This document shows, piece by piece, positions 22,314-31,432 of a stretch of DNA of 64,000 nucleotides. This stretch comes from JBFIHF01 sp964411125. Lineage in GTDB: Bacteria; Myxococcota_A; Bradymonadia; Bradymonadales; Bradymonadaceae. Below the pieces are notes generated by a model that saw only the letters and a list, made by a program, of their open reading frames with translations, made no database searches and was not told the origin of the DNA. Each line of letters starts with the position of its first letter. Positions within the stretch are counted from its first letter, which is position 1. The stretch spans positions 1 through 64,000 of the forward strand of contig CAYPJU010000019.1 of assembly GCA_964411125.1 (NCBI GenBank), given 5' to 3'. The position numbers were made by a program, and so were the translations under genes.

Positions 22314-25139
22314 TCACTGCGTCTGGAAGAAGAAGGGATAGCGAATCTCGACTTCGCCGCCCTTCGGTTTGGGGAACTTCATCGACTTGATGACGCCGAT
22401 GACACACTTCGAGGTCGCGGCATCGTTCAGGGTGCTGGCGACTTCGCTTACCGAGCGGACCGACCCGTCCGTCTTTACGGTCCATTCGAACGTCACCTTA
22501 CCCGACAGGCCGGGCTTCTTGGCGAGCTGCTTCTCGTAGCACCGCAGGATCTTTTGCTGGTGCTTGGAAATGACGCCATAGACCTCGGCCTTCGACAGCG
22601 AGCCCTGGACGCGGGCGAGCGCTTTGGTGGCGCGGACCTTTCCGCGGACCTTCCCCTCGGACTTGCGCTTCTCGAGCTTGCCGGTGCCACCGTCGACCCC
22701 CTTCGTCAGGTCGCCGATCTTCTTGGAGCCGCCGCGTCCGACGTTGACCTCGTCACCTTCGATTGCCGCGATCGTTCCCGCGACGCGGAGCGAGGACGGC
22801 TGCCCGGGCGACTTGATCGCGTCGATGTTCGTGACCGTGTCCGCGACCGTCTCGCCCTCGCCGATCACGCCGGTCTTGAGCGCGGCGACGAGCGAATCGG
22901 CCCCCGATTCTTCCTGCTTGGTGGGGCGCTCTTTCAGCCGCTTTTCGAGCTTCTTCCGCACCGACTTCGGCACCACCGGTTTCTGCTCGGTGGGGTCGAC
23001 CTTGCGTTCGGTCGGCTTCGACGGAGCTTTCGGCTTCGGAGGTGTCGGCTTCGGCTTCGGTTTGGGCGGCTTCTTCTCTTCCGGCGGAGGCTTCGGCTTC
23101 TCGAGCGTCCCTTCGGCGAAGACCTCCACGGTAGGCTCGCGGTCGATCGTCATGCTGAGGCCCATCGACTCGGTCAGCACGACCGAGCCGAGCCCGATGA
23201 TGTGCGCCAACACCGAAATGCCGAACGCTGCGACGAACGGGCGGATCCACTCCCGCGGATCCTGACGCCGCACCTTCGCCGGGACGTCGGGCGGTCGAAA
23301 GTAGCGGATGAGGTAGGTCGCGCCGTTCTTCTCGATCGTCGCCTGTTCGCCGAAGCGGAGCCGGAACTTCCCGGGGGACGACGGGATCAGCTCGAGCTCG
23401 CTCGACTCCATCCGGATCGTGCCTTCCGTCTCCCCCTCGTAGCTGACGGTGGTCTTCTTGCCGCCCGACTTCACGACCAGGCCCTGGTCGCTGAACTTGC
23501 GCGAGAGTCCGGAGAGTACCGCGTTCGCCGTGACGACGCCGTCGACCAGCTTGATCACCTCGACGACGGTGTGCTTACCGCCGGCATCCGCCTTCGACGC
23601 GTGCGTGATGACCGCTTCGATCGGGAACGGTTCGAAGAACGGGAGGGCGTCGTCGCCGTCGTCGTCGATCTGGTTGTGTCCCGCAGGAGCCGGCATGATA
23701 CGCGAACCCGCGTCCTCGGCCATCACCGGACCGGGAGCGCCGTGAGCGTCGAGGTCGGGGAACGCGTCATCGTCGTCCTGCAGCTCCTCCATGACGTCCG
23801 GGCCTAGCGACAGCGCCGGATCGGTCATCGGCGCGGGAGCCGGTTTCACGTTCGGTGGGAGCGTCTTGTCGTAGAGTTCGAACTCTCCGTATCCCGCCTG
23901 CGCTGGCGGCGCGGGCTCCTCGTACTGATGGAAGCGGTCGGCGATCGGCGTCGTCGCCCGCATCTCCTCCTCGGCCTCGTCGAGGTCGTACTCGTAGAGC
24001 GACTCCGAGATCTGGATCGACGGCTCCGCGCGGTCTGGCAAGGTGTCCTCGGGGGAAACCGAGGCGACGCGTTGAGGCACCGTGGTCTCCGGCACCCCGC
24101 CCGCCGACGAAACCCCGAGGGGCTCGTCGAGCGCCGCCTCCCCCCGAAGAAGCTCCCGGAAGAGTTCCACGGCGCGATCCGAGTCCTTGTCGACCACCGC
24201 CCTCAACGCCTCCGACCAGGCAGAGCGCTGTTGTCCGAAGAGCTCGTTGACGATCGGCGAGAGCTCGGCGCTCCCCATCAGGTGCAGCGCGGGGAGGACG
24301 CCGACCTCGAACGCGTCGAGCAGCTCCACCCCATCGGCGTACCGGTTGTCGACCGACTTCGAAAGCGACCGGGCGATGAGATCGTCGAGGGCCGGGGGGA
24401 CGTCGGGGTTGACGCTTCGAACCCGGGGAACTTCCGAGGCGGCGATGCGCTGCGTCCGCTCGAACGCCGCGCAGGGACCAAAGAGCGGCCGCCCCGTGAA
24501 CAACTCCCACGCGATCGCCCCGACCGAGTAGACGTCGCTTCGCTCCTCCCGGTCGCCGGCGATCGCCTCGGGAGCGTAGTAGCGCCAGAGTCGCTCTGGC
24601 ATCTCTTCGGCTTCGATCGGGCGCTTCAGGATCTGGAGCCCGGCGTCGACGACCTGCACCCCCCCACGATAGTCCACCAGTACCGAGCCCGGCGTCAGCG
24701 CTCCGTGGACGACCCCGACCGGCTTTCGGTCGGCGTCGGTCAGCCCGTGCAGCGCGGCGAGCACCTGGATCACTCGATGCAGGATCCCGGCGCTCGCCTC
24801 CACCGGGAGGAGGAGCCCCGTCTGGTTGATGTGGCGCTGGTGGAGCGACGCGAGGGCCTCGGCGGGCGAAGCCGCGCGCAGCACCATGTAGTCGTCGTCC
24901 TGCTTTCCGTGGCTCAGGATCGGCAGCAGGTAGCGGTTGGTCACGTTCGAGGCGCGGCTGACCTGCCGATGCAGGACGATCGTCTCGCGCATCGACGTCC
25001 GGCCGTTCGGGATGCGCTTCACGAAGGCGAGCGGAGGGACGCCTGGGTCGCGGCGCACGGCGCGCGCGAGCCAGGTCTCCCACAGCCCATCGTCGGAGAG
25101 CTTCCCGAGAAGCTCGAAATCTTCGAAGCGCAGGTTCAT
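22314..25139 (-). CDS. Pseudokinase-TonB/AgmX-like fusion protein
   Basis: A 941-residue protein. Residues about 5-280 have a Ser/Thr kinase fold: Lys41 in FVKRI is kept, as is APEAIAGDREERSDVYSVGAI, but the glycine loop is missing, the HRD loop reads HGALTPGS (145-152, catalytic Asp replaced by Ala147, Lys by Thr149, Asn by Ser152) and DFG reads DAG (165-167). After acidic linkers an FHA-like beta domain (about 510-610) precedes one membrane segment (about 632-655), a Pro/Lys-rich TonB-like spacer (KPKPPPEEKKPPKPKPKP) and an AgmX/PglI-type C-terminal domain (about 855-941, LRCYEKQLAKKPGLSGKVTF). It probably couples ExbB/ExbD-driven motion to the periplasm and reads a cytoplasmic signal without phosphorylating. 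Confidence 0.88.
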   Translation of the reverse strand: MNLRFEDFELLGKLSDDGLWETWLARAVRRDPGVPPLAFVKRIPNGRTSMRETIVLHRQVSRASNVTNRYLLPILSHGKQDDDYMVLRAASPAEALASLHQRHINQTGLLLPVEASAGILHRVIQVLAALHGLTDADRKPVGVVHGALTPGSVLVDYRGGVQVVDAGLQILKRPIEAEEMPERLWRYYAPEAIAGDREERSDVYSVGAIAWELFTGRPLFGPCAAFERTQRIAASEVPRVRSVNPDVPPALDDLIARSLSKSVDNRYADGVELLDAFEVGVLPALHLMGSAELSPIVNELFGQQRSAWSEALRAVVDKDSDRAVELFRELLRGEAALDEPLGVSSAGGVPETTVPQRVASVSPEDTLPDRAEPSIQISESLYEYDLDEAEEEMRATTPIADRFHQYEEPAPPAQAGYGEFELYDKTLPPNVKPAPAPMTDPALSLGPDVMEELQDDDDAFPDLDAHGAPGPVMAEDAGSRIMPAPAGHNQIDDDGDDALPFFEPFPIEAVITHASKADAGGKHTVVEVIKLVDGVVTANAVLSGLSRKFSDQGLVVKSGGKKTTVSYEGETEGTIRMESSELELIPSSPGKFRLRFGEQATIEKNGATYLIRYFRPPDVPAKVRRQDPREWIRPFVAAFGISVLAHIIGLGSVVLTESMGLSMTIDREPTVEVFAEGTLEKPKPPPEEKKPPKPKPKPTPPKPKAPSKPTERKVDPTEQKPVVPKSVRKKLEKRLKERPTKQEESGADSLVAALKTGVIGEGETVADTVTNIDAIKSPGQPSSLRVAGTIAAIEGDEVNVGRGGSKKIGDLTKGVDGGTGKLEKRKSEGKVRGKVRATKALARVQGSLSKAEVYGVISKHQQKILRCYEKQLAKKPGLSGKVTFEWTVKTDGSVRSVSEVASTLNDAATSKCVIGVIKSMKFPKPKGGEVEIRYPFFFQTQ

Positions 25140-25160
25140 CGCATCATCCGGTGACCGCGG

Positions 25161-25694
25161 TCATTTACCGGATTTCTTCTCCTCTTTGGTGGGATTCTTT
25201 TCGGACTCCTGGTCCTGTCGGCCCTCCGATTCCCGCTCCTCGTCGCCCGACTTCTTCCGGGCCCGCTTCGTGCGCTCTTCCTCGGCGGCGAGGCGCGCCT
25301 TGCGAGCGTCGCTCTGCTTTGCGCGAAACTCCTCGGCGGAGGCGTCGCCGAGCGTCGAGCGGACCGTGTCGTCGAGATAACTCGTGCGACGTTTCACCAT
25401 CGACGGAAGCGGCCTCGTCTCGCGTTGAAACAGGAAGACGGCGCCAGACGCACGCTCGCCTCGGATCAAGCGGGCGTCGAACTCCATGCGGCGTCCGCGC
25501 TTGATGTTGGAGGTCGCCGACTCCGCGGTCGTCGCCTCCGCACCCTCTTCCTCGCCTTCGGCACCCGCCTCGTCGGCAGTCGCCTCGGTCTCTTCCTGCT
25601 CTTTGTCCTTCTTCTTGGACTGAGCCGAGGCAGCGTCGACCGAACCGAGGACGACGAAGAGAGCGAGGAGCTGGATGGCGAGGAAACGGAGCAT
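25161..25694 (-). CDS. Exported, highly charged accessory protein of the ExbB/ExbD operon
   Basis: A 177-residue protein with a cleavable signal peptide (MLRFLAIQLLALFVVLGSVDAASAQ). It is rich in Lys and Glu, with an acidic stretch (EEEGAEATT) before a conserved-looking segment RRMEFDARLIRGERASGAVFLFQRETRPLPSMVKRRTSYL, and ends in a basic-acidic tail. Similar segments occur next to TonB/ExbD genes in Myxococcota but have no known role. It lies 5 bases after the ExbD stop and 21 bases before the pseudokinase gene, on the same strand. Confidence 0.75.
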   Translation of the reverse strand: MLRFLAIQLLALFVVLGSVDAASAQSKKKDKEQEETEATADEAGAEGEEEGAEATTAESATSNIKRGRRMEFDARLIRGERASGAVFLFQRETRPLPSMVKRRTSYLDDTVRSTLGDASAEEFRAKQSDARKARLAAEEERTKRARKKSGDEERESEGRQDQESEKNPTKEEKKSGK

Positions 25695-25699
25695 CGGTC

Positions 25700-26185
25700 T
25701 CACTTCTTCATGATGGCGAGTCGGTACTTCACGAAGCCGGAGAGGGCGGCCGAGCGAAGCACGAGGTAGATGGTGTCGTAATCGAGCGACTTGTCGGCCT
25801 GCACGACGATGACGGCATTGTCCTCCCCCGTCTCCTCGTCGACCGCGACGTCCTTGACGACCTCGTAGCGCTTCTTCAAGAGCGCCACGAGCTCGGGGAT
25901 CTCGCCGGAGTCGTAGCTCGCGGCTGCGAACTTTCCGTCGGTGAGCGGGACGATCGTCTCGCGATCCACGACGAGCGCGGTCGGTGTGATCGCGATGTCG
26001 ACGGCGGGTTTGAGCACCGAGCGCGCGGTCGAGTCGGGAAGCTGGACCCCCTCCTGAAGCTTGAAGTCGTAGTCCTCGGCTTCGAAGCTCACGATGAGGA
26101 AGATCAGAATGATCGTGAACATGTCGAGGAGCGACGTGAGCATCAGGCCCGCCGGCTTCATCGGTCTGGAGTAGCGGGATCTCAC
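25700..26185 (-). CDS. ExbD/TolR-family protein with canonical Asp
   Basis: A 161-residue protein. A single membrane helix near the N-terminus, LTSLLDMFTIILIFLIVSF, carries the Asp needed for proton-driven torque in ExbD/TolR/MotB. The periplasmic domain ends NAVIVVQADKSLDYDTIYLVLRSAALSGF, the usual ExbD fold. Its ATG overlaps the stop of the other ExbD gene by 4 bases, so the two are co-translated. Together with the MotA/TolQ/ExbB-type protein it forms the stator that drives the TonB-like fusion protein. Confidence 0.9.
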   Translation of the reverse strand: MRSRYSRPMKPAGLMLTSLLDMFTIILIFLIVSFEAEDYDFKLQEGVQLPDSTARSVLKPAVDIAITPTALVVDRETIVPLTDGKFAAASYDSGEIPELVALLKKRYEVVKDVAVDEETGEDNAVIVVQADKSLDYDTIYLVLRSAALSGFVKYRLAIMKK

Positions 26186-26838
26186 GGCTCCTCCTCCGAC
26201 CCTTCCTCGGGAGCTTCGACCTCGCCGAACTCGTCTGCGCCGCCTTCTTCGGGGAGCGCGCCGTCCTCGACGCCAGCACCGTCTTCTGGCGCGGGCGCCG
26301 CGGGTTGCTCGGTCACGAGCTTGGAGAAGATCGTGACGGGAAACAGCTCGCGAAAGATCGGCTCTCCCTTCGGTCCGACCCGTCCGGTGTCCTTCTCGCG
26401 GGTGGCGTCCAAGACGCGGACGAGCTCCTGGTACTGGAGGTCACCGTGCGGAATGACCGTCAGCGTGTTGCTCTCGGGGTAGGTGGTCTTCAGCGATTCG
26501 AGCTTTGCCTGCAGCGCGCCGATGTCGTGCGTACCGCCGCTGTTCGGGAACGTCTGCGCGAGGTCGTCGAGCTCCTCGGGGGTGAGCGAGACGCTGTCGC
26601 AGGTCAGTCGCATCTCGTCCTCCTCGACGACGAGGTTGACGAGGACGGTCTTGGGCGTCTTCGGAACGTCGGATTCGGTCGGGTTGTGCGTCGGCAGCGA
26701 GGTCGGGATGACGCCGATCTGGAAGAACGTGGCGCCGAGCAGCAAGAACGGGATCAGCACCATGAACAGGTTCATCACGGGGATGACGTTCAGGTCGGGT
26801 GCTGCCTCGTTCACCGATCTCTTGTAGCGATCGAACAA
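26182..26838 (-). CDS. ExbD/TolR-like protein lacking the membrane Asp
   Basis: A 218-residue protein starting MFDRYKRSVNEAAPDLNVIP. The single membrane helix reads VMNLFMVLIPFLLLGATF, where ExbD proteins have Asp at the position of Asn (PVMN instead of PLVD). The periplasmic part (NTLTVIPHGDLQYQELVRVLDATRE) keeps the ExbD fold; the C-terminus is a long acidic tail (EEGGADEFGEVEAPEEGSEEEP). It overlaps the next ExbD by 4 bases. It may form a heterodimer with the Asp-bearing ExbD, as in motility stators with two R/S-type subunits such as AglR/AglS; that parallel is inferred. Confidence 0.85.
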   Translation of the reverse strand: MFDRYKRSVNEAAPDLNVIPVMNLFMVLIPFLLLGATFFQIGVIPTSLPTHNPTESDVPKTPKTVLVNLVVEEDEMRLTCDSVSLTPEELDDLAQTFPNSGGTHDIGALQAKLESLKTTYPESNTLTVIPHGDLQYQELVRVLDATREKDTGRVGPKGEPIFRELFPVTIFSKLVTEQPAAPAPEDGAGVEDGALPEEGGADEFGEVEAPEEGSEEEP

Positions 26839-26848
26839 AGTCGAGTCC

Positions 26849-27538
26849 TCAGCGCTGCGGGTTCTGCGGTCGTTCGCCGCCGCGAGCCGCTCCGAGGATC
26901 GCCACGAAGATCGCGCTCGCCCCGGCTTCGACCTCGAGGAGCAGGTTCTCGGATCGCTTCGCGAGGATGTAGTGGAAGAAGAGGAGGGGCACGGCGACGC
27001 TGATCCCGAATGCGGTCGTGTACATCGCCTGCGAGATACCAGCGGCGAGGGCTTCCTGACGTTCGGCTGCCGAGGCGGCCGCGACGCTGGTGAATGCCAT
27101 GATGAGGCCGAAGATCGTCCCGAGCAGGCCGAGGAGGGTCGCGATGTTCGCCATCACGGCCATCAGCGCGACGCGCTTGTTCACCGCGGGGATCTCACCG
27201 AGCATCTCGGTCTCCATCGCACGCTCGATCTCCTTGTCGCGCCGGTTGGCGCGAAGGATCGCGGCTCGGGCGACGGGGATCAGGGGGTGCTTGCTGTTCA
27301 CCTGGCACGCGTCGAGGGCTTCTCGGAACCGCGCCTGCTCGATCAAACCGACGATCCGTTTGGTGAACTCCCTCGAATTGAGCTGCCGGCGAATGTAGAG
27401 GTCGAACACTCGCTCGAAGAACAGCATCACGCCGATCAGCGAGACGACGAGGATGACATACATCATCCATCCGCCGTCGTTCAGATAGCTCGTGAGGACG
27501 TTCGACTCCTCCGAGGTTGCTGCAAGGATTGGAAACAT
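26849..27538 (-). CDS. MotA/TolQ/ExbB proton-channel protein
   Basis: A 229-residue protein starting MFPILAATSEESNV with AGAGG upstream. Three membrane segments are visible: WMMYVILVVSLIGVMLFFERV, then MAVMANIATLLGLLGTIFGLIMAF and ISQAMYTTAFGISVAVPLLFFHY. LLGLLGTIFGLIMAF and ALxxTAFGxxVAVP are the ExbB/TolQ hallmarks, including the pore Thr residues. It opens the five- to six-gene minus-strand operon and forms the proton channel that pairs with the ExbD proteins. An Arg-rich extension upstream to 27916 is rejected. Confidence 0.93.
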   Translation of the reverse strand: MFPILAATSEESNVLTSYLNDGGWMMYVILVVSLIGVMLFFERVFDLYIRRQLNSREFTKRIVGLIEQARFREALDACQVNSKHPLIPVARAAILRANRRDKEIERAMETEMLGEIPAVNKRVALMAVMANIATLLGLLGTIFGLIMAFTSVAAASAAERQEALAAGISQAMYTTAFGISVAVPLLFFHYILAKRSENLLLEVEAGASAIFVAILGAARGGERPQNPQR

Positions 27539-27708
27539 CGCATGCCTCTGGGGTGGGGCGTGTGGCTCTTTTCGTACGGAGCGCGCTGAATTTATCACAC
27601 GTTCCGTGGGTGCGGTAGAAACCGGCGTCACCGCCTGGCCGCGAGTCCGCTTGATCGCAAGTTCGAGTCGTGGTTCAACGAGGTTCCCCGCAGTTCGAGG
27701 ACCCCCCG

Positions 27709-28923
27709 ATGCAGAGTTTGTTCGAAAAGGTCGACCGATTCGTCGCCGGAGCCGAGAGCGATCTCGTCGAGCTGCGCCGCGGGCTCCATCGTGAGCCCGA
27801 GCTGTCCCACGAGGAGTTCGAGACGACTCGCCGGATGGCGCGCAGGCTGGTGGACGCGGGGTTCGACGTGCGGATCCGGCCGGAGGGGACGGGATTCTTT
27901 GCCGACCACGCGTCACCCGGCTTCGATCCAGAGCGCCATCGTACCGTCGCGATCCGATGCGATCTCGATGCCCTCGCCATCGAAGAGCAGACCGGGCTGG
28001 AGTTCGCGAGCCAGAAGAGAGGTGTGATGCACGCGTGCGGGCACGACGTCCACATGTCGTGCGCGTTCGGCGCCGCGACCGCGCTCGCGCATGCGATCGA
28101 TCAGGTCGAAGGCCGCATCCGCGTGATCTACCAGCACGCCGAAGAGGTCGTCGGAGGGGCGGACGAGATGATCGAGTTCGGCGCGATGGAGGGGGTCGAT
28201 GCGATCATCGCTCTGCACGTGGACCCCGAGCTCCCCGTCGGCTCGATCGGGGTCCGGGCGGGGGCGTTCACGGCCTCGTTCGACGAATTCAACTTCGAGA
28301 TCACCGGTAAGTCGGGCCACGGTGCGCGTCCCCACCACTGCGTCGACCCCGTCTACGTCCTGACCCAGTTGGCGAATGCGCTCTACAACGCCGTCGGTCG
28401 CTATGTCGACGCGCGCGACCCGATGGTTCTGTCGATCGGAATGATCTCGGGTGGCGTCCAGCCGAACGTCATCCCCGGGGTCGCGAAGATGAGCGGCACG
28501 GTCCGGACCCTCACGCCCCATAACCGAGCCAAGATCCAACCGCTGCTGGTTCGGATCGCCGACGGGATCTGTGCTGCCCACGACGCCACGTACGACCTGG
28601 ACCTCGTGCGAGGAGCTCCTGCAATCGTCAACGACCCCGCGATCACCGAGACGATCGCCGAGGTCGGTCGCGAGATCCTCGGCGTCGAGCAGGTCACGCA
28701 CATTGCGCTGCCGTCGATGGGCTCGGAGGACTACTCCTACTACCTCCAAGAAGCACCCGGAGCGATGTTCCGGCTCGGGATCGCCCGTGAGGATCAACCG
28801 AAGTACTTCCTCCACTCGGCCCATCTCGCGCCGGCCGAAGAGGCGATCACGATCGGCGCACGGATCCTCGCGAGGGCTGCGCTGCGGCTACTGGCCGAGG
28901 CCGACGACGTAACAGTCGGATAG
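27709..28923 (+). CDS. M20-family amidohydrolase/peptidase
   Basis: A 404-residue protein starting MQSLFEKVDRFVAGAESDLV; a GTG at 27670 is less likely. RRGLHREPELSHEEFET, AIRCDLDALAIEEQTGLEFASQ, HACGHDVHMSCAFG, YQHAEEVVGGADEMI and the SGHGARPHHCVDP lid loop are the signatures of M20D (IAA-amino acid/hippurate/N-acyl-amino acid hydrolase-type) enzymes; metal ligands His, His, Glu and His are intact, as is the C-terminal MGSEDYSYYLQEAPG. It should hydrolyse an N-acyl amino acid or amide in the cytoplasm. It is divergent from the ExbB operon. Confidence 0.93.
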   Translation: MQSLFEKVDRFVAGAESDLVELRRGLHREPELSHEEFETTRRMARRLVDAGFDVRIRPEGTGFFADHASPGFDPERHRTVAIRCDLDALAIEEQTGLEFASQKRGVMHACGHDVHMSCAFGAATALAHAIDQVEGRIRVIYQHAEEVVGGADEMIEFGAMEGVDAIIALHVDPELPVGSIGVRAGAFTASFDEFNFEITGKSGHGARPHHCVDPVYVLTQLANALYNAVGRYVDARDPMVLSIGMISGGVQPNVIPGVAKMSGTVRTLTPHNRAKIQPLLVRIADGICAAHDATYDLDLVRGAPAIVNDPAITETIAEVGREILGVEQVTHIALPSMGSEDYSYYLQEAPGAMFRLGIAREDQPKYFLHSAHLAPAEEAITIGARILARAALRLLAEADDVTVG

Positions 28924-28930
28924 CGGCTCG

Positions 28931-29105
28931 GGGCCGTTGGGCTTCGCCCAAGCCCACAGGGGATTCTCCCCTGGACCCCGAAGTTTCACCCTCGATTCGC
29001 ACGGCTCCGTCGGACGAACTCAACGAGTTGCGACGTCCCTGAAGGAAAATTCGCGGTTCCAAGGATGCAATCCTTGGTGGGGTGTGGGGCAAAGCCCCCC
29101 GGTGT
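28931..29105 (+). repeat. Dispersed four-hairpin repeat, copy 1
   Basis: A roughly 175-base element with stem-loops TTGGGCTTCGCCCAA (28937-28951), CAGGGGATTCTCCCCTG (28957-28973), CCAAGGATGCAATCCTTGG (29059-29077) and GGGGCAAAGCCCC (29086-29098). A second copy lies in inverted orientation at 63070-63250, with the same order of hairpins and a diverged middle. No coding potential is apparent. Confidence 0.88.
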
Positions 29106-29522
29106 TCGGCCAGAGTGACCGCTGCGGTTTAAAGAGCTTCGGCTCAAGAATAGGCGGCTAAAAGCCGCTCTCGGATACGAAGATGCGGGGGGTGAGGGAG
29201 AAGACGTCTTGGGTGAGACGTTTCATGGGTGAGACACCAGGTCGCACAATGTCTGGCGTCACGAAGGGAGATGAAGCAGTTGGCAGGTAGGCTGGCGGAG
29301 AGCCAGCTTGATACCTTGACTAGCCTCCCAGGGGAGGTTTCCCCACGACTGGGAGCAGATAAAGAAGCGTTGGCGAATTCTCCCTCATCCTCCGCATCTT
29401 CGAAGCCGCGAGCGGCTCGTCCGAGTTCTATGATGTTCTGAAACGTTTCTGGCGACAGTGTAGGATAATGTAGGACGCCCGTCAATCTCGTCCCTTCTCG
29501 CCGCCCCTTTTTGTCGTCGTGA
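29106..29522. other. Intergenic region with no convincing gene
   Basis: This region follows the hairpin repeat and precedes the end of the TPR gene. Short open readings exist on both strands (for example 29229-29441 plus and 29144-29485 minus) but have no start signals or domain resemblance, and overlap each other antisense. GGCTGGCGGAGAGCCAGC and CCTCCCAGGGGAGG form hairpins, so a structured or decayed element is possible. Confidence 0.6.
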
Positions 29523-31355
29523 TTACTGCTTTTTCTTCAGTTTCGAGAGGTTACGCTCGATCGAACCCTCGAGTTCCGCGTCGCCCGCGCGCCGGGCCTT
29601 GATCAGCCCCTTCTCCAACGCGGCGATCGCCTTGTCCCGCTCGTCGGTTTTCAGCTCCGCACTCGCCAGTGCGTTGTAGGCCCACGCCTGCGAGTAGGCG
29701 TCGTCGCTCTCTTCGGCGTCGGCGATCAGCTTGGGGAGCGTCATCTTCGCGCCGTAGTAGTCGTTCTCGGCGAGCTGTCGCTGCACGAGCTGAATCCGGA
29801 GCTGCACGAGGAGCGGCACGGTGAGGGCGTCGGGCACGGTGATCATGGCGATGCCTCTCTCGAAGGTCGCTCGTGCGGCGTCGACCTGGTCCTTCGAGTC
29901 CGCCTGCATCTTGCCGAGCCGGAGGTACGCTTCCGCGGCCTGTCCTCGGCGTCCGAGCGAGGTCCATTCCCGGGCCGCCTGTTCGAGCATCGTTCTGGCT
30001 TCGTCCCGCTTCTCCTTCGGCATCGTGACGGCGACGTTGTAGACGGTCGCGGCATGCATCTGGCGGTAGGACAGATCCTGGTACGAGATCTCCTCGACGT
30101 CCTGCAATGCGTTCCGGCAGACGAGATAAGCCCCGTTGGACTCGAGCTGTACCTCCACCTGGCACAGGTTCACACGCTGCACGGCGAGCTCGCGGGAGTC
30201 CACCGACGAGCTGGCGACGTCTTCGCTGAGCGTCTTGATTGCGGCGCGGTAGCGGTCACGAGCGGCGACCCAGCTCTTGTTCGCCTGCGCGACGCGTGCG
30301 CCGAGAATCTGGGCCCGTGAGGCGAGCGCCGGGGCTCCCATCTTGCGGAACCGGTTGCTCGCGTCGTCGCACGCCGCAAACGCCTGCGCCATGTTTCCGG
30401 CGTTGGCTTGATGCTCGCACAGTCCGAGCTGAACGTTGGCGATGAGGGTCGGGCTGCCGACCTCCTTCGCCATCGAGAGGGCGCGGTCCATGTCGGCCAG
30501 AGCTCGCGCGCCGTTGCCGGCGTTCGATGCCTGCCGTCCGTTCAGCGCGTACGCCGTGACGAGCGCGGGGCGGTTCTTCATGTTCCGAAGCAGGAGGACG
30601 AGGCCGTCGAGCTCACGCTCCGCTTTCCCCCACTGCCCGAGGTTCTGGTAGGCCTGAGCGAGCCGCAGCCGGTGCCGAGCCTGCGCGGGGAGAGAATCGG
30701 AGATCGCGAACTGTTTCTCGGCGGCCTGCAGCGTCGCCAGAGCCCCCCGGAAGTCGCGAGCGCGCTCCTGGAGCTCGGCGGATTTCGCGAGCGCCGTCCC
30801 GACGAGGAGAGCTCGCCCCGTCTTCTGCAGCTTCTCGAGGTCCGCCCGGTAGACCGTCTCGCTGGGCGTCGATTTCCCCTGCACCTGGCGAACGAACCGA
30901 AGGTTGATCCGGCAGAGCGCCGCGAAGACCTGGTCGTTCTGCTCGTTCGCCGAATCGACGCAAGCGTTGAGGGTCGACTCCGCGGCGCCGAACTGTCCAC
31001 GAGAGGCTTCGATGTGGCCGAGCGTCAGCATCAGGCGACCGACGGCGTGGTCGAGCTTCAGCGCCTTCGCGCGCTTCATCGCGTCCCGAACTTGTTTTTC
31101 GGCCGGCGCGTACTCACCCTGCTCCCAGAGCAAAGAAGCGAGCTCCAGCGAAGCCTGGGCACCGGTGATCGACTTCGGGCCCGCCTGTTTCAGTGCGTCC
31201 TCGTAGGCCTCGGTCGCCGTCTCCCAGTTGCCGGACGCGTAGAGCTCTTGCGCCGACTGGAGCGCCAACCGAGCCTCCGTCTCACCCGCCGCCGCGGACG
31301 TCGGGACGCCGAGTGTGGCCGCGGCGAGCAGCGCGATCAGGATTGCATTCTTCAT
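29523..31355 (-). CDS. Exported TPR-repeat protein
   Basis: A 610-residue protein with a cleavable signal peptide (MKNAILIALLAAATLGVPTSAAA). The rest is a near-continuous alpha-solenoid with many TPR-like helical pairs (ELYASGNWETATEAYEDALK, LEQAAREWTSLGRRGQAAEAYLRLGK, and others), ending RNLSKLKKKQ. TPR proteins scaffold protein-protein interactions, here in the periplasm. No catalytic domain is present. It is monocistronic as far as can be seen; a divergent small gene begins about 80 bases from its start. Confidence 0.85.
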   Translation of the reverse strand: MKNAILIALLAAATLGVPTSAAAGETEARLALQSAQELYASGNWETATEAYEDALKQAGPKSITGAQASLELASLLWEQGEYAPAEKQVRDAMKRAKALKLDHAVGRLMLTLGHIEASRGQFGAAESTLNACVDSANEQNDQVFAALCRINLRFVRQVQGKSTPSETVYRADLEKLQKTGRALLVGTALAKSAELQERARDFRGALATLQAAEKQFAISDSLPAQARHRLRLAQAYQNLGQWGKAERELDGLVLLLRNMKNRPALVTAYALNGRQASNAGNGARALADMDRALSMAKEVGSPTLIANVQLGLCEHQANAGNMAQAFAACDDASNRFRKMGAPALASRAQILGARVAQANKSWVAARDRYRAAIKTLSEDVASSSVDSRELAVQRVNLCQVEVQLESNGAYLVCRNALQDVEEISYQDLSYRQMHAATVYNVAVTMPKEKRDEARTMLEQAAREWTSLGRRGQAAEAYLRLGKMQADSKDQVDAARATFERGIAMITVPDALTVPLLVQLRIQLVQRQLAENDYYGAKMTLPKLIADAEESDDAYSQAWAYNALASAELKTDERDKAIAALEKGLIKARRAGDAELEGSIERNLSKLKKKQ

Positions 31356-31432
31356 GGTGGAGACCGAGCTTTATTCGGCCTTCAGAGTACAGAAATATGG
31401 ACGGCGTCGCGAGGAGAAGTAGGGTAGGGCCC

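Noticed and set aside
29144..29485. Short genes on both strands in the 29.1-29.5 kb gap
   Set aside because: Readings of 70-113 codons overlap antisense, lack ribosome-binding sites and carry no motif.
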